A stretch of 64,000 nt of DNA from an uncultured Pseudomonadota bacterium. Lineage in GTDB: Bacteria; Pseudomonadota; Gammaproteobacteria; Steroidobacterales; Steroidobacteraceae. Below the pieces are notes generated by a model that saw only the letters and a list, made by a program, of their open reading frames with translations, had not been told where the DNA came from and ran no database searches. A program made the position numbers and the translations under genes. Where the stretch lies: NCBI GenBank assembly GCA_937920275.1, contig CALGVD010000106.1, positions 1-64,000 on the forward strand. The letters are read 5' to 3'. This document shows positions 36,286 through 44,973 of this stretch, in pieces (positions within the stretch are counted from its first letter, which is position 1; each line of letters begins with the position of its first letter).

Positions 36286-36990
36286 ATGTCTGTTGCTGAA
36301 GGCGAATTCGACCTGCGCACGCTCGACGATGCTGAACTCGTCGAGCAGGTCCACGACGATCTCTACAACGGCATGAAGCCGGAGGTGGTGCTCGCCACCC
36401 ATATCTTCCTCGAGCGTGGTTGGGGGCCTGACAAGGTCCTGAACGATGCGCTCGTCGAAGGCATGCGGATCGTCGGTGTCGATTTCCGCGACGGCATCTT
36501 GTTCGTGCCGGAAGTGCTGCTCGCAGCCAATGCCATGAAAGGCGGGATGGAGATCCTGCGCCCGCTGCTTGCCGAGACCGGCGCCGAGCCGATCGGCAAG
36601 GTCGTCATCGGCACCGTCAAAGGCGACATCCACGACATCGGCAAGAACCTTGTCGGGATGATGCTCGAGGGCGCGGGCTTCGAGGTCATCGACATCGGCA
36701 TCAACAACCCGGTCGAGAAATATCTCGACGCGCTCGAGCTGCACAAGCCGGACATCCTCGGCATGTCGGCGCTGCTGACGACCACGATGCCCTACATGAA
36801 GGTCGTGGTCGATACTTTGAAACAGAAGAACCTGCGTGAGAAGTACATCGTGCTGGTCGGCGGTGCGCCGCTCAACGACGAGTTCGGCAAGGCGGTGGGT
36901 GCAGATGCCTACTGCCGCGATGCTGCGGTCGCCGTGGAGACCGCCAAGGCGCTGATCGCGGCGAAGCGCGCCGCCGCGCGCGCTCACTGA
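36286..36990 (+). CDS. Corrinoid protein of a methyltransferase system (MttC/MtgC-like)
   Basis: The 234-residue protein has the helical cap (residues 15-95) and the cobalamin Rossmann domain (105-225) of methanogen and acetogen corrinoid proteins. The cobalt ligand is H116 in GDIHDIGKN, and SALLTTTM lines the nucleotide tail. It carries the methyl group between a substrate methyltransferase and a THF methyltransferase. The ATG at 36286 has GAGG 7 bases upstream; an ATG 21 bases earlier lacks one. It heads a seven-gene run. The matching substrate methyltransferase may be the MttB-family gene that enters the window at 63231, and betaine is the probable methyl donor. Confidence 0.88.
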   Translation: MSVAEGEFDLRTLDDAELVEQVHDDLYNGMKPEVVLATHIFLERGWGPDKVLNDALVEGMRIVGVDFRDGILFVPEVLLAANAMKGGMEILRPLLAETGAEPIGKVVIGTVKGDIHDIGKNLVGMMLEGAGFEVIDIGINNPVEKYLDALELHKPDILGMSALLTTTMPYMKVVVDTLKQKNLREKYIVLVGGAPLNDEFGKAVGADAYCRDAAVAVETAKALIAAKRAAARAH

Positions 36991-37000
36991 CATCGCGCGC

Positions 37001-37612
37001 GTGGCCACGGCCGGCCGCAAGCTCGTCATCGCCTGTGGCGCCCTCGCTCACGAGGTCGCGGCCTTGCGGAACAGCTATCGCTGGCTCGAGCTCGATGTGC
37101 ACTGCCTGCCCCCTGAGCTGCACAACCGGCCTGAGCGCATCGCGCCCGCGGTGAGAGCGGCGATCGCGGCTCACCGCGACGACTATTCCGAGATCTTCGT
37201 GGCCTATGCCGACTGCGGCACGAGCGGCGCGCTCGATGCGGTGCTGCGCGAGGCGGGTGTGGAACGGATAGACGGCGTGCATTGCTATCAGTTCTTCGCG
37301 GGCGTGGACGCTTTTGCGCAGCTTGCCGACAGCGAGCCTGGCAGTTTCTTTCTCACCGATTTCCTCGTCCGGCACTTCGATCGTCTCGTCTTCCGCGGGC
37401 TCGGTCTCGACCGGCACCCCGAACTGCAAAGTCAGTACTTCGGGAATTACCGCCGGCTCGTCTACCTCAGCCAGCGCGTGGACGCCGATAACGCCGCGGC
37501 CGCAGAGGTGATCGCCGGCCGACTCGGCCTTGAATACCATTTCCGTCACACCGGTTACGGCGGGTTGGAGCACAGCCTGCACCGTTTCGTCGCCAGGGAG
37601 GCGCAGATATAG
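37001..37612 (+). CDS. DUF1638-family protein in corrinoid methyl-transfer cluster
   Basis: The 203-residue protein matches DUF1638, a family without a firm function that travels with corrinoid methyltransferase genes. Visible features are LVIACGALAHEVAAL at the N-terminus, LDVHCLPPELHNRPERI, FVAYADCGTSGALD, and a central GVHCYQFFAG. The three conserved cysteines (C12, and those in ADCGTSG and HCYQ) and several histidines could bind a metal or cobalamin; this is inference. The GTG start is 10 bases after the corrinoid protein's stop, and the next gene begins 1 base after its stop, so it is part of one transcript. Confidence 0.75.
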   Translation: MATAGRKLVIACGALAHEVAALRNSYRWLELDVHCLPPELHNRPERIAPAVRAAIAAHRDDYSEIFVAYADCGTSGALDAVLREAGVERIDGVHCYQFFAGVDAFAQLADSEPGSFFLTDFLVRHFDRLVFRGLGLDRHPELQSQYFGNYRRLVYLSQRVDADNAAAAEVIAGRLGLEYHFRHTGYGGLEHSLHRFVAREAQI

Positions 37613-37613
37613 G

Positions 37614-37928
37614 ATGGCCAGCCTGATCATCATCTCTTGGCGCGATATCCCGTCCCAGGTCGTCATCAGGCAGGGGCGTGAGACCTCCAAGATCATGCTC
37701 TCGGCCCGCTTCCAGGAAGCGGTCGACCGAGCAGCGATGCGCGCCGGCAAGGGTGGCTCGGACGCATACATCTCCGAGTGGACGCGCAGCGCGCCGGTAC
37801 CCTGCGGCGACGACCTGCAGGCCGAGGCCGCTGCAGCGGCGGCGGCCCTCGAGGCCCGCTACACGGACGAGGACCTCGATCGGCTCATCCGCGCAAAGGG
37901 TCTGGCAGCACCCGTCGCCGAGGGGTGA
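37614..37928 (+). CDS. Small 'virulence factor' domain protein
   Basis: The 104-residue protein resembles the short domain named virulence factor (PF13769 type): MASLIIISWRDIPSQVVIRQ, then ARFQEAVDRAAMRAG and DAYISEWTRS. The name is historical and says nothing about its role here. The C-terminal 35 residues are an alanine- and charge-rich helix. It begins 1 base after the DUF1638 stop and ends 2 bases before the MetV-like start. Conserved occurrence in this neighbourhood suggests an auxiliary role in methyl transfer or folate-linked oxidation. Confidence 0.7.
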   Translation: MASLIIISWRDIPSQVVIRQGRETSKIMLSARFQEAVDRAAMRAGKGGSDAYISEWTRSAPVPCGDDLQAEAAAAAAALEARYTDEDLDRLIRAKGLAAPVAEG

Positions 37929-37930
37929 TC

Positions 37931-38389
37931 ATGTATCGCGTGCGTCTTTGGTCGGTTCGGCACGCGCGCGGTCTCAACCGCCTCTACCGCGCACTCGAAG
38001 ACCTGTTGGTCAGGCTGCGTCCGCTCATGCGGCTGGTCGGGGATAAGCGCCTCGAGCGGCCGTTCGCTGCGCTCGAGCGAGGCACCAAGGGTTTCCTTTT
38101 CGACTGCAAGATGTGTGGTCAGTGTGTGCTCAGTTCGACGGGCATGTCCTGCCCGATGAATTGCCCGAAGCAGCTGCGCAACGGCCCTTGCGGCGGCGTG
38201 CGTGCCGACGGCAACTGCGAAGTGCTCCCCGACATGAAGTGCGTGTGGGTCGCGGCATGGGAGGGCGGTCAGCGCATCCCGGGTGGTGTCGAGTCGATGC
38301 GCACCGTACAGTTCGCGGTCGATCGCCGCCTCGAAGGGCGGTCGTCGTGGCTGCGCGCACTGCGCCAGCGGCTGGGCGAAGAGCCGTAG
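37931..38389 (+). CDS. MetV-like cysteine-rich partner of methylene-THF reductase
   Basis: The 152-residue protein carries the MTHFR_C/MetV domain. Eight cysteines lie in residues 59-104 (CKMCGQC, SCPMNC, NGPCGG, GNC, KCVW), enough for one or two iron-sulfur clusters or zinc sites. In acetogens MetV pairs with MetF to form methylene-THF reductase and lets it use electron carriers other than NADH. Here it immediately precedes the MetF-like gene, 10 bases apart. The pair probably oxidises methyl-THF delivered from the corrinoid protein. The N-terminal 50 residues are basic and helical. Confidence 0.78.
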   Translation: MYRVRLWSVRHARGLNRLYRALEDLLVRLRPLMRLVGDKRLERPFAALERGTKGFLFDCKMCGQCVLSSTGMSCPMNCPKQLRNGPCGGVRADGNCEVLPDMKCVWVAAWEGGQRIPGGVESMRTVQFAVDRRLEGRSSWLRALRQRLGEEP

Positions 38390-38399
38390 GTCTGCGCGC

Positions 38400-39431
38400 G
38401 TGAAGTTCCACGACGAACCGGCGCCGGGAGCGCCGCTGCCGATCCTGCCGGGACATGTCTCACCAGGGCGTCTCGAGCGCGTGCTGCGCGCGGGCAGCTT
38501 CGCGGTGACGGCCGAGCTCGCACCGCCCGATTCCGCTGATCCGGACGAGGTCTACGCCCGCGCACGCATCTTCGACGGCTATGTGGATGCGATCAACGCG
38601 ACCGACGGCAGCGGCGCCAACTGTCACATGTCGAGCATGGGCGTGTGTGCGCTCCTGACCCGCGCGGGCTACGCGCCGATCATGCAGGTCTCTTGTCGTG
38701 ACCGGAACCGCATCGGTATCCAGGGCGACATCCTCGGTGCCGCCGCGATGGGCGTCTGCAATGTGCTGTGCCTGACGGGCGATGGCGTGCAGGCAGGCGA
38801 CCACCCGCAAGCGAAACCTGTGTTCGATCTCGACAGCATCTCTCTGCTCCGCATCGCCCGCAGCTTGCGCGACGAGCAGCGCTTCCAGAGCGGGCGTAAG
38901 CTCACCACGGCGCCCCGGGTGTTCCTCGGCGCAGCGGAGAATCCTTCGGCGTTGCCGCACGAGTGGCGGGCGCTTCGGCTCCTCAAGAAGATCGAAGCCG
39001 GCGCGCAGTTCATCCAGACCCAATATTGTTACGATATGCCGCTGTTGCGTGCCTTCCTGCGAAGCGTCGAAGATCTTGGGGCGCTCGACAAGGTGTTCTT
39101 GCTGATCGGCGTCGGGCCGTTGCGCTCGGCCAAGGCGGCCGACTGGATGCGCACCAATGTGCCCGGCATCCACATCCCCGATGCGTTGGTGGAGCGGCTC
39201 CGTGGTGCGAAGGACCCGGTCCGTGAGGGCCGCGACATCTGCATCGAGATCATCCAAGAGGTCCGGGCCATGAACGGCGTACACGGCGTGCATGTCATGG
39301 CCTACCGCCAGGAAGAATCGGTGGCGGAGATCATCGACCGGTCCGGCGTGCTCGCCGGACGGGTGCCTTGGTATCCCGGACGGGACCGGGAACCACAACG
39401 AATCGATATAGAGGACAAAGTGACCCCATGA
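38400..39431 (+). CDS. metF: Methylenetetrahydrofolate reductase (MetF-like)
   Basis: The 343-residue TIM-barrel flavoprotein shows the family segments FAVTAELAPPDSADPDEV (with the catalytic-type glutamate), INATDGSGANCHMSSMG, VCNVLCLTGDGVQAGDHP, and AGAQFIQTQYCYDMPLLRAF. It interconverts methyl-THF and methylene-THF. In this setting oxidation is expected, moving methyl groups from amines towards formate. It starts with GTG at 38400, 10 bases after the MetV-like stop, and its stop overlaps the next ATG. It is longer than the E. coli enzyme by about 45 residues and is nearer to the MetV-associated type. Confidence 0.85.
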   Translation: MKFHDEPAPGAPLPILPGHVSPGRLERVLRAGSFAVTAELAPPDSADPDEVYARARIFDGYVDAINATDGSGANCHMSSMGVCALLTRAGYAPIMQVSCRDRNRIGIQGDILGAAAMGVCNVLCLTGDGVQAGDHPQAKPVFDLDSISLLRIARSLRDEQRFQSGRKLTTAPRVFLGAAENPSALPHEWRALRLLKKIEAGAQFIQTQYCYDMPLLRAFLRSVEDLGALDKVFLLIGVGPLRSAKAADWMRTNVPGIHIPDALVERLRGAKDPVREGRDICIEIIQEVRAMNGVHGVHVMAYRQEESVAEIIDRSGVLAGRVPWYPGRDREPQRIDIEDKVTP

Positions 39432-40369
39432 CCGACACGATCATCAGCTCAGCGACCAAAGAGGTCGTCATCGGCTTCCACCGCCCGTTCGTCATCATCG
39501 GTGAGCGCATCAATCCGACCGGCCGCAAGATCCTCGCCGCCGAGATGGCGGCGGGCGATTATTCGCGGGTCATCTCCGACGCGCTCGCGCAGGTGGAGGC
39601 CGGCGCGCACATGCTCGATGTCAACGCGGGCATCCCGCTCGCCGACGAGCCCGCGATCTTGGCGAAGGCCGTGCAGATCGTGCAGTCGATCACCGATGTG
39701 CCGCTCTCGATCGACTCGTCGATCGTGGCGGCGCTCGAGGCAGGTCTGGCGGTCTACAAGGGCAAGGCCTTGGTCAATTCCGTGACCGGTGAGGAAGAAC
39801 GCCTCGAGCAGGTGCTGCCGCTCGTCAAGAAATACGGTGCGGCGGTGGTCGCGATATCGAACGATGAGACCGGGATCTCCGAAGACCCGGATGTGCGCTT
39901 TGCGGTCGCCAAGAAGATCGTCGAGCGTGCCGCCGACTACGGCATCCCGCGCAGCGATGTGGTGGTGGATCCGTTGGTGATGCCCATCGGCGCGATCAAC
40001 CAAGCCGGCGTGCAGGTGATGCGTCTGGTGCGACGCCTGCGCGATGAGCTCAAGGTCAATACGACCTGCGGCGCCTCCAATGTGAGCTTCGGGCTGCCCA
40101 ACCGCGATGGCATCAACGCGGCGTTCCTGACGATGGCGATCGCCTCCGGGATGACCTCGGCGATCACCAATCCCTTGCACGGCGATACCGTGCGCGCTTG
40201 CATGGGTGCGGACGTGATGATGGGGCATGACCCGGATTGTCTGCGCTGGATCCGGAAATTCCGCGAGCTGCCGCCGGCGGGCGCTGCAGGCGACAACCCT
40301 GCAGCCCGTGGTCGTCGCGAGGGCGGTGCCCGTCGTCGTACTGCGTCGGGCGGCGATGCACCGGCTTAA
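39428..40369 (+). CDS. Methyl-THF:corrinoid methyltransferase (pterin-binding)
   Basis: The 313-residue protein is a pterin-binding TIM barrel like AcsE, MtgA and the MetH folate domain. It shows IIGERINPTGRK, EAGAHMLDVNAGIP, SIDSSIVAALEAGLAVYKGK, VNSVTGEE, and the N-(Asp/Asn) segment GASNVSFGLPNR. It moves the methyl group from the corrinoid protein to THF (or the reverse). Compared with a dihydropteroate synthase it lacks the pABA/sulfa site, and the neighbours settle the call. The C-terminal 40 residues are low-complexity and basic. The ATG overlaps the metF stop in an ATGA. Confidence 0.88.
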   Translation: MTDTIISSATKEVVIGFHRPFVIIGERINPTGRKILAAEMAAGDYSRVISDALAQVEAGAHMLDVNAGIPLADEPAILAKAVQIVQSITDVPLSIDSSIVAALEAGLAVYKGKALVNSVTGEEERLEQVLPLVKKYGAAVVAISNDETGISEDPDVRFAVAKKIVERAADYGIPRSDVVVDPLVMPIGAINQAGVQVMRLVRRLRDELKVNTTCGASNVSFGLPNRDGINAAFLTMAIASGMTSAITNPLHGDTVRACMGADVMMGHDPDCLRWIRKFRELPPAGAAGDNPAARGRREGGARRRTASGGDAPA

Positions 40370-40380
40370 GGAAGACTCCT

Positions 40381-42393
40381 GTGAGTGACACGGACGCACT
40401 GGTCGTATTCCTGCCCGCCGGTAAGCGCGGGAGGTTCCCGCTCGGCACGCCGCTCCTGCAGGCGGCGCGCGAACTCGGGGTCGACATCGACTCCGTCTGC
40501 GGCGGACGCGGTATCTGCGGTCGTTGCCAAGTGGTGGTCGCCGAAGGCGAGTTCGCCAAGCACGGCGTACGCTCGGGCGAGTCCAGCGTCACGGCACCTG
40601 CCGAGGTCGAGGTGCGCAGCACCCGTCGCAAGGTGCTCAAAGCCGGTCAGCGGCTCTCCTGTCAGGCGAAAGTCTGCAGCGATGTGGTGGTCGATGTGCC
40701 GCCGTCGAGCCAGGTCCACCGTCAGGTCGTGCGCAAGGCCGCAGAAGTGCGTGAGATCGACCTCAATCCCCTCGTCCGTCTGCACTATGTCGAGGTCCGC
40801 GAACCTGACATGCACGATCCTTCGGGCGACCTGCGTCGTCTCTCTGAAGCGCTCGAGCGCGAATGGCAGCTCACCGGTCTCGGCATCGAGCTCAGTGTGC
40901 TGCGGGAGCTGCAAGCGACGCTGCGGGCAGGCGAGTGGAAGGTGACGGCAGCGGTGCAGGCGGGGAGCCAGATCATCGGTTTGTGGCCGGGCTTCCACGA
41001 GCGGGCGCTCGGCATGGCGGTCGATGTGGGTTCGACGACCATCGCCGCGCATCTTTGCGACCTCGCGACCGGCGAAGTGGTGGCGTCCTCCGGGATGATG
41101 AACCCGCAGATCCGCTTCGGCGAAGACCTCATGAGCCGCGTCTCCTACGCGATGATGAACCCTGGCGGCGCGGAGCAGATGACGCTCGCCGTCCGCGCGG
41201 CGCTGTCCGAACTTGCACGCGATGTGGCGGCCGAAGCGGGCGCGGTACCACAGGACATCCTCGCGCTCACGCTGGTCGGCAACCCGATCATGCATCACCT
41301 CGTGCTCGGCCTCGATCCGACCGAACTCGGCGGCGCACCGTTCGCGCTCGCCACCGACCAGGCCATCGAGCAGCCCGCCGCCGCGCTCGGCATCGAAGTG
41401 CACCCGAACGCTCGGGTGTATGTGCTGCCGTGCATCGCGGGCCACGTCGGCGCCGACACAGCCGGCATGATCCTCGCTGAGCGTCCGGATCTCGGTGATC
41501 CGGTGACGCTGTTGGTCGATGTCGGCACCAATGCCGAGATCGTGCTCGGCAACCGTGCACGCTTGCTCGCGTGCTCGAGTCCGACCGGTCCTGCTTTTGA
41601 GGGCGCGCAGATCAACTGCGGCCAGCGCGCGGCGCCCGGGGCCATCGAGCGCGTGCGTATCGATCCGGTGACGCTCGAGCCGCGCTTCAAGGTCATCGGC
41701 TGCGACCTCTGGTCGGACGACCCGGGCTTTGCAGAGGCCACGAAGTCGACCGGTGTCACGGGCATCTGCGGGTCGGGTATCATCGAGGTGATCGCCGAGA
41801 TGTACCTCTCCGGCGTCATCAACCAAGATGGCGTGGTCGACGGCAGCTTCGCCGCGAGAAGCGATCGGATCGAGCCCGCCGACCGCACTTTCTCCTATGT
41901 GCTGCACCGCGGAGCGGTGACGCTCGCCATCACCCAGACCGATGTGCGTGCGATCCAGCTCGCGAAGGCGGCGCTCTATGCGGGTGTGCGCTTGCTGATG
42001 GAGGAACTGGGCATCGAGCGCGTCGATCGTATCCGCTTGGCCGGCGCCTTCGGGGCGCACATCGACACCAAGTACGCGATGGTGCTCGGCATGATCCCGG
42101 ACTGCGATCTTGCGCAGGTCGCTTCTGCCGGCAACGCAGCGGGCACCGGGGCGCGTATCGCGCTCCTCGATGCGCACTCGCGCGCGACCATCGAGCAGTT
42201 GGTGCGCCGTGTCGAGAAGATCGAGACGGCCATCGAGCCGCGGTTCCAGGCGCATTTCGTCGAGGCGATGGCGATCCCGCACAAACACTTGCCGAACCCC
42301 GAGCTCTCCAAGGTGGTGACGCTTCCTGCGCCCAAGGAATCAGCGGCGCAGGCCGGGGCCTCGCGCGGGCGACGCAGCCGCAGGCCGGGCTGA
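40381..42393 (+). CDS. Reductive activator of corrinoid proteins (RamA-like, 2Fe-2S plus ASKHA)
   Basis: The 670-residue protein combines an N-terminal ferredoxin-type 2Fe-2S domain (C40, C46, C49, C94), a linker (about 105-220) and an ASKHA ATPase domain (GMAVDVGSTTIAAHLCDLATG, LLVDVGTNAEIVLGN, GICGSGIIEVIAEMY). Such proteins use ATP and a low-potential electron to restore Co(I) after accidental oxidation of the corrinoid. It is the expected last member of the methyl-transfer cluster, and in an aerobe it should be in heavy use. The GTG start at 40381 has AAGGAAG 6 bases upstream. The C-terminal 30 residues are a basic low-complexity tail. Confidence 0.9.
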   Translation: MSDTDALVVFLPAGKRGRFPLGTPLLQAARELGVDIDSVCGGRGICGRCQVVVAEGEFAKHGVRSGESSVTAPAEVEVRSTRRKVLKAGQRLSCQAKVCSDVVVDVPPSSQVHRQVVRKAAEVREIDLNPLVRLHYVEVREPDMHDPSGDLRRLSEALEREWQLTGLGIELSVLRELQATLRAGEWKVTAAVQAGSQIIGLWPGFHERALGMAVDVGSTTIAAHLCDLATGEVVASSGMMNPQIRFGEDLMSRVSYAMMNPGGAEQMTLAVRAALSELARDVAAEAGAVPQDILALTLVGNPIMHHLVLGLDPTELGGAPFALATDQAIEQPAAALGIEVHPNARVYVLPCIAGHVGADTAGMILAERPDLGDPVTLLVDVGTNAEIVLGNRARLLACSSPTGPAFEGAQINCGQRAAPGAIERVRIDPVTLEPRFKVIGCDLWSDDPGFAEATKSTGVTGICGSGIIEVIAEMYLSGVINQDGVVDGSFAARSDRIEPADRTFSYVLHRGAVTLAITQTDVRAIQLAKAALYAGVRLLMEELGIERVDRIRLAGAFGAHIDTKYAMVLGMIPDCDLAQVASAGNAAGTGARIALLDAHSRATIEQLVRRVEKIETAIEPRFQAHFVEAMAIPHKHLPNPELSKVVTLPAPKESAAQAGASRGRRSRRPG

Positions 42394-42426
42394 TCGGAGC
42401 GGCTAATCGGCGGGCCGACTCGGCGC

Positions 42427-43530
42427 TCAGATGAACGGCAGGTCGGTGAGCGTGCCCGTCTGCATGACGCCGCCGATGCTCGCCTGCAAGCGCTCGCCGA
42501 TCGCGCAGTCCCGGTCGATGAGTGCGAAGCCGATGTTCTTGCGCAAACGATAAGAGAAGATGCAGTTGGTCAGGTCACCGACCTTGCGGCCCTCTCTGAA
42601 GATCGGATTCCAGAGGAATCCGGGGCTTACCGGATCGCCGGCGTCGAGGATCATCCCCAGCGTGTGGCGGCGCGGACCCTCGGCAGCGATACGGCGTAAC
42701 GCCGTGATGCCGATGGTGTCGTCGGGCACCTCGAGGTCGAGGTATCTGCCCATGCGCACCTCGAAGGGGTTGGTGCCGCCATCGGTGTCGCCGCCGTAGG
42801 AGATCAGTCCCGACTCGACGCGCTCACACCAGTTCGGGCCCCCTGGGCCGATGCCGTAGGGTCGACCCGCTTCTTTGAAGATCGCCCATAAGCGGTTGCC
42901 CTCGCTGCCCTGGCGCAGGTAGATCTCGAAGCCGCCTTGCTTGGACCATCCGGATCGCTGTACGACGACGGGAATGCCGTCGATCGTCGTCTCGCGGAAC
43001 CAGAAATACTTGAGGCTGCGCACCCACTCGCCACAGACGGCCGCCACCACGTCCTCGGCTCTGGGTCCCTGCAGCGCCATCGGCGAGACATCCGGCTCGC
43101 TGACCTCGACCCGCAGACCGCGCTCCGCGGCGATCGAACTCGCCCAGAACCAGATGTTGGAATCGGCGATCGAGAGCCAGAAGAGATCGTCCGCGAGCTT
43201 GAGGCAGATGGGGTCGTTGATCAGCACACCGCGGTGGTCGCAGAGCGGCACATACTTTCCCTGACCGGCCTGCTGCCGCGAGAGGTCGCGCGGCGCCAAA
43301 ATCTGTGCGAGCCGAGCGGCATCCGGACCCCGCAGCTGCACTTGGCGTTCGACCGCGACATCCCATTGGCTCACCCCCTCGATCAGTCGCCAGTACTCGG
43401 CGGCCGGATCGCCATAGGCCGTCGGCATGAGCATGTGGTTGTAGGTCGTGAAGGCGGTGACCCCCTCGGCGAGCGTGGCCTCGAAGAACGGTGAGGGCCG
43501 CAGGCGGGCAGAGGGGGTGATGCTGAACAC
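42427..43530 (-). CDS. dmdA: DmdA-like THF-dependent demethylase (DMSP demethylase family)
   Basis: The 367-residue GcvT-fold protein resembles dimethylsulfoniopropionate demethylase much more than glycine-cleavage T protein. From memory of Pelagibacter DmdA (369 residues), matching segments are TTYNHMLMPT, WDVAVERQVQ, RDLS, ISIADS-like LSIADSNIWFWA, ARSGWSKQGG-like QRSGWSKQGGFEIYL, ERVESGLISYGGD and the C-terminal LTDLPFI. DmdA moves one methyl of DMSP to THF, giving methylmercaptopropionate and 5-methyl-THF. That product would feed the folate genes next door. Other THF-dependent demethylases of this clade exist, so DMSP itself is not proven. No dmdB, dmdC or dmdD follows. It is divergent from metY. 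Confidence 0.72.
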   Translation of the reverse strand: MFSITPSARLRPSPFFEATLAEGVTAFTTYNHMLMPTAYGDPAAEYWRLIEGVSQWDVAVERQVQLRGPDAARLAQILAPRDLSRQQAGQGKYVPLCDHRGVLINDPICLKLADDLFWLSIADSNIWFWASSIAAERGLRVEVSEPDVSPMALQGPRAEDVVAAVCGEWVRSLKYFWFRETTIDGIPVVVQRSGWSKQGGFEIYLRQGSEGNRLWAIFKEAGRPYGIGPGGPNWCERVESGLISYGGDTDGGTNPFEVRMGRYLDLEVPDDTIGITALRRIAAEGPRRHTLGMILDAGDPVSPGFLWNPIFREGRKVGDLTNCIFSYRLRKNIGFALIDRDCAIGERLQASIGGVMQTGTLTDLPFI

Positions 43531-43666
43531 GGGCGGCTCCGGTCTTGACTGGGTTGGGCGGTTGCGAAATCTCGCTGGGGGCGAGGAACATCACGATTGA
43601 GTATCCTACACGCGAGTCCATTCCTCCTGCGGCCCTCGCCGCCGCGTCCCACTACCGGAGTCACCG

Positions 43667-44962
43667 TTGACACCGCCACGCCTCCCGGGCTTCGATACGC
43701 TCAGCCTCCATGCCGGTCAACGGCCCGATCCCGTCACGGGTGCGCGGGCGACGCCGATATTCCAGACCGCCGCCTATGTCTTCCAAGACACCGACCAGGC
43801 CGCCTCGCTCTTCAACATGGAGCGCGCGGGTCATGTCTATTCGCGCGTCTCCAATCCGACGACCGCCGTGCTGGAGGAACGCATCGCCGCGCTGGACGGC
43901 GGGATCGGCGCCCTCGCCACTGCGAGCGGTCAGGCGGCGCTGCACTTGGCAGTGTCGACCTTGGCCGGTGCCGGGTCCCACGTTCTCGCGAGCCGATCGC
44001 TCTACGGTGGGTCGCACAACCTCCTGCACTACACCCTGCGCCGCTTCGGCCTCGACACGAGCTTCGTCGATCCACGCGATCTCGACGCCTGGCGCGCCGG
44101 TATCCGGCCGACGACCCGGCTGCTGTTCGCCGAGACGCTCGGTAACCCTGGCCTCGATGTGCTCGATGTCCCGGCGGTGGCGCAGATCGCCCACGAGGCA
44201 GGGCTGCCTTTGTTGGTCGACAGCACCTTCACGACGCCTTATCTGCAGCGACCGTTCGACTTCGGTGCCGACCTCGTGATGCATTCGGCGACCAAGTTCT
44301 TGGGCGGACATGGCGTCGCCATCGGCGGGCTGCTCGTCGACAGCGGCGCCTTCGATTGGGAGCGCTCCGGGCGTTTCCCCGAACTCACCGAACCCTATGT
44401 CGGGTTCCATGGCATGGACTTCCAAGAGGAGTCGACGGTCGCCGCGTTCCTGCTACGGGCACGGCGTGAGGGCTTGCGGGACTTCGGCGCCTGCATGGCA
44501 CCGTTCACGGCCTTCCAACTGCTGCAGGGCATCGAGACCTTGTCCTTGAGGATGGAGCGGCATGTCACCAACACCCGTGCGGTGGTCGGCTTCCTGGCCT
44601 CGCACGCGGCGGTCGAGTCCGTGAACCATCCGGAACTGCCGTCACACCCGGACCACGCGCTCGCCAGGACTTTGCTGCCGAAAGGTTGCGGTGCCGTCTT
44701 CACCTTCGAGATCCGCGGCGGTCGACCGGCGGGCCGAAAGTTCATCGAATCGCTCAGGCTGTTCTCGCATCTCGCCAATGTCGGTGACGCCAAATCGCTC
44801 GTCATCCATCCGGCGACCACCACCCATTTCCGTTTGGACGATGCGGCATTGCGTGCGTCTGGCATCGGGCCCGGGACCGTGCGGCTCTCGGTCGGCCTCG
44901 AGGATCATGCCGACTTGATCGACGATCTTGCGCAGGCGCTGCGCGCCTCACAGAAGATCTGA
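43667..44962 (+). CDS. metY: O-acetylhomoserine sulfhydrylase
   Basis: The 431-residue protein is a PLP enzyme of the Cys/Met-metabolism family with the MetY type length. It shows [82 protein letters not shown] (the lysine in SATKF binds PLP, split here only for description), and the C-terminal [17 protein letters not shown]. It makes homocysteine from O-acetylhomoserine and sulfide, or methionine directly from methanethiol. The start is TTG at 43667 with GGAG 6 bases before. It may be linked to the DmdA-like gene, since DMSP demethylation leads to methanethiol. Confidence 0.9.
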   Translation: MTPPRLPGFDTLSLHAGQRPDPVTGARATPIFQTAAYVFQDTDQAASLFNMERAGHVYSRVSNPTTAVLEERIAALDGGIGALATASGQAALHLAVSTLAGAGSHVLASRSLYGGSHNLLHYTLRRFGLDTSFVDPRDLDAWRAGIRPTTRLLFAETLGNPGLDVLDVPAVAQIAHEAGLPLLVDSTFTTPYLQRPFDFGADLVMHSATKFLGGHGVAIGGLLVDSGAFDWERSGRFPELTEPYVGFHGMDFQEESTVAAFLLRARREGLRDFGACMAPFTAFQLLQGIETLSLRMERHVTNTRAVVGFLASHAAVESVNHPELPSHPDHALARTLLPKGCGAVFTFEIRGGRPAGRKFIESLRLFSHLANVGDAKSLVIHPATTTHFRLDDAALRASGIGPGTVRLSVGLEDHADLIDDLAQALRASQKI

Positions 44963-44973
44963 GGGGAGTCGCG

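Noticed and set aside
40366..42288. 640-codon open frame antisense to the RamA-like gene
   Set aside because: No recognisable domain; charged low-complexity composition of an antisense shadow.
43531..43666. Possible SAM or SAH riboswitch before metY
   Set aside because: The 136-base divergent gap shows no pairing pattern or conserved core that I could recognise; a TTGACT at 43545 has no matching -10 box.
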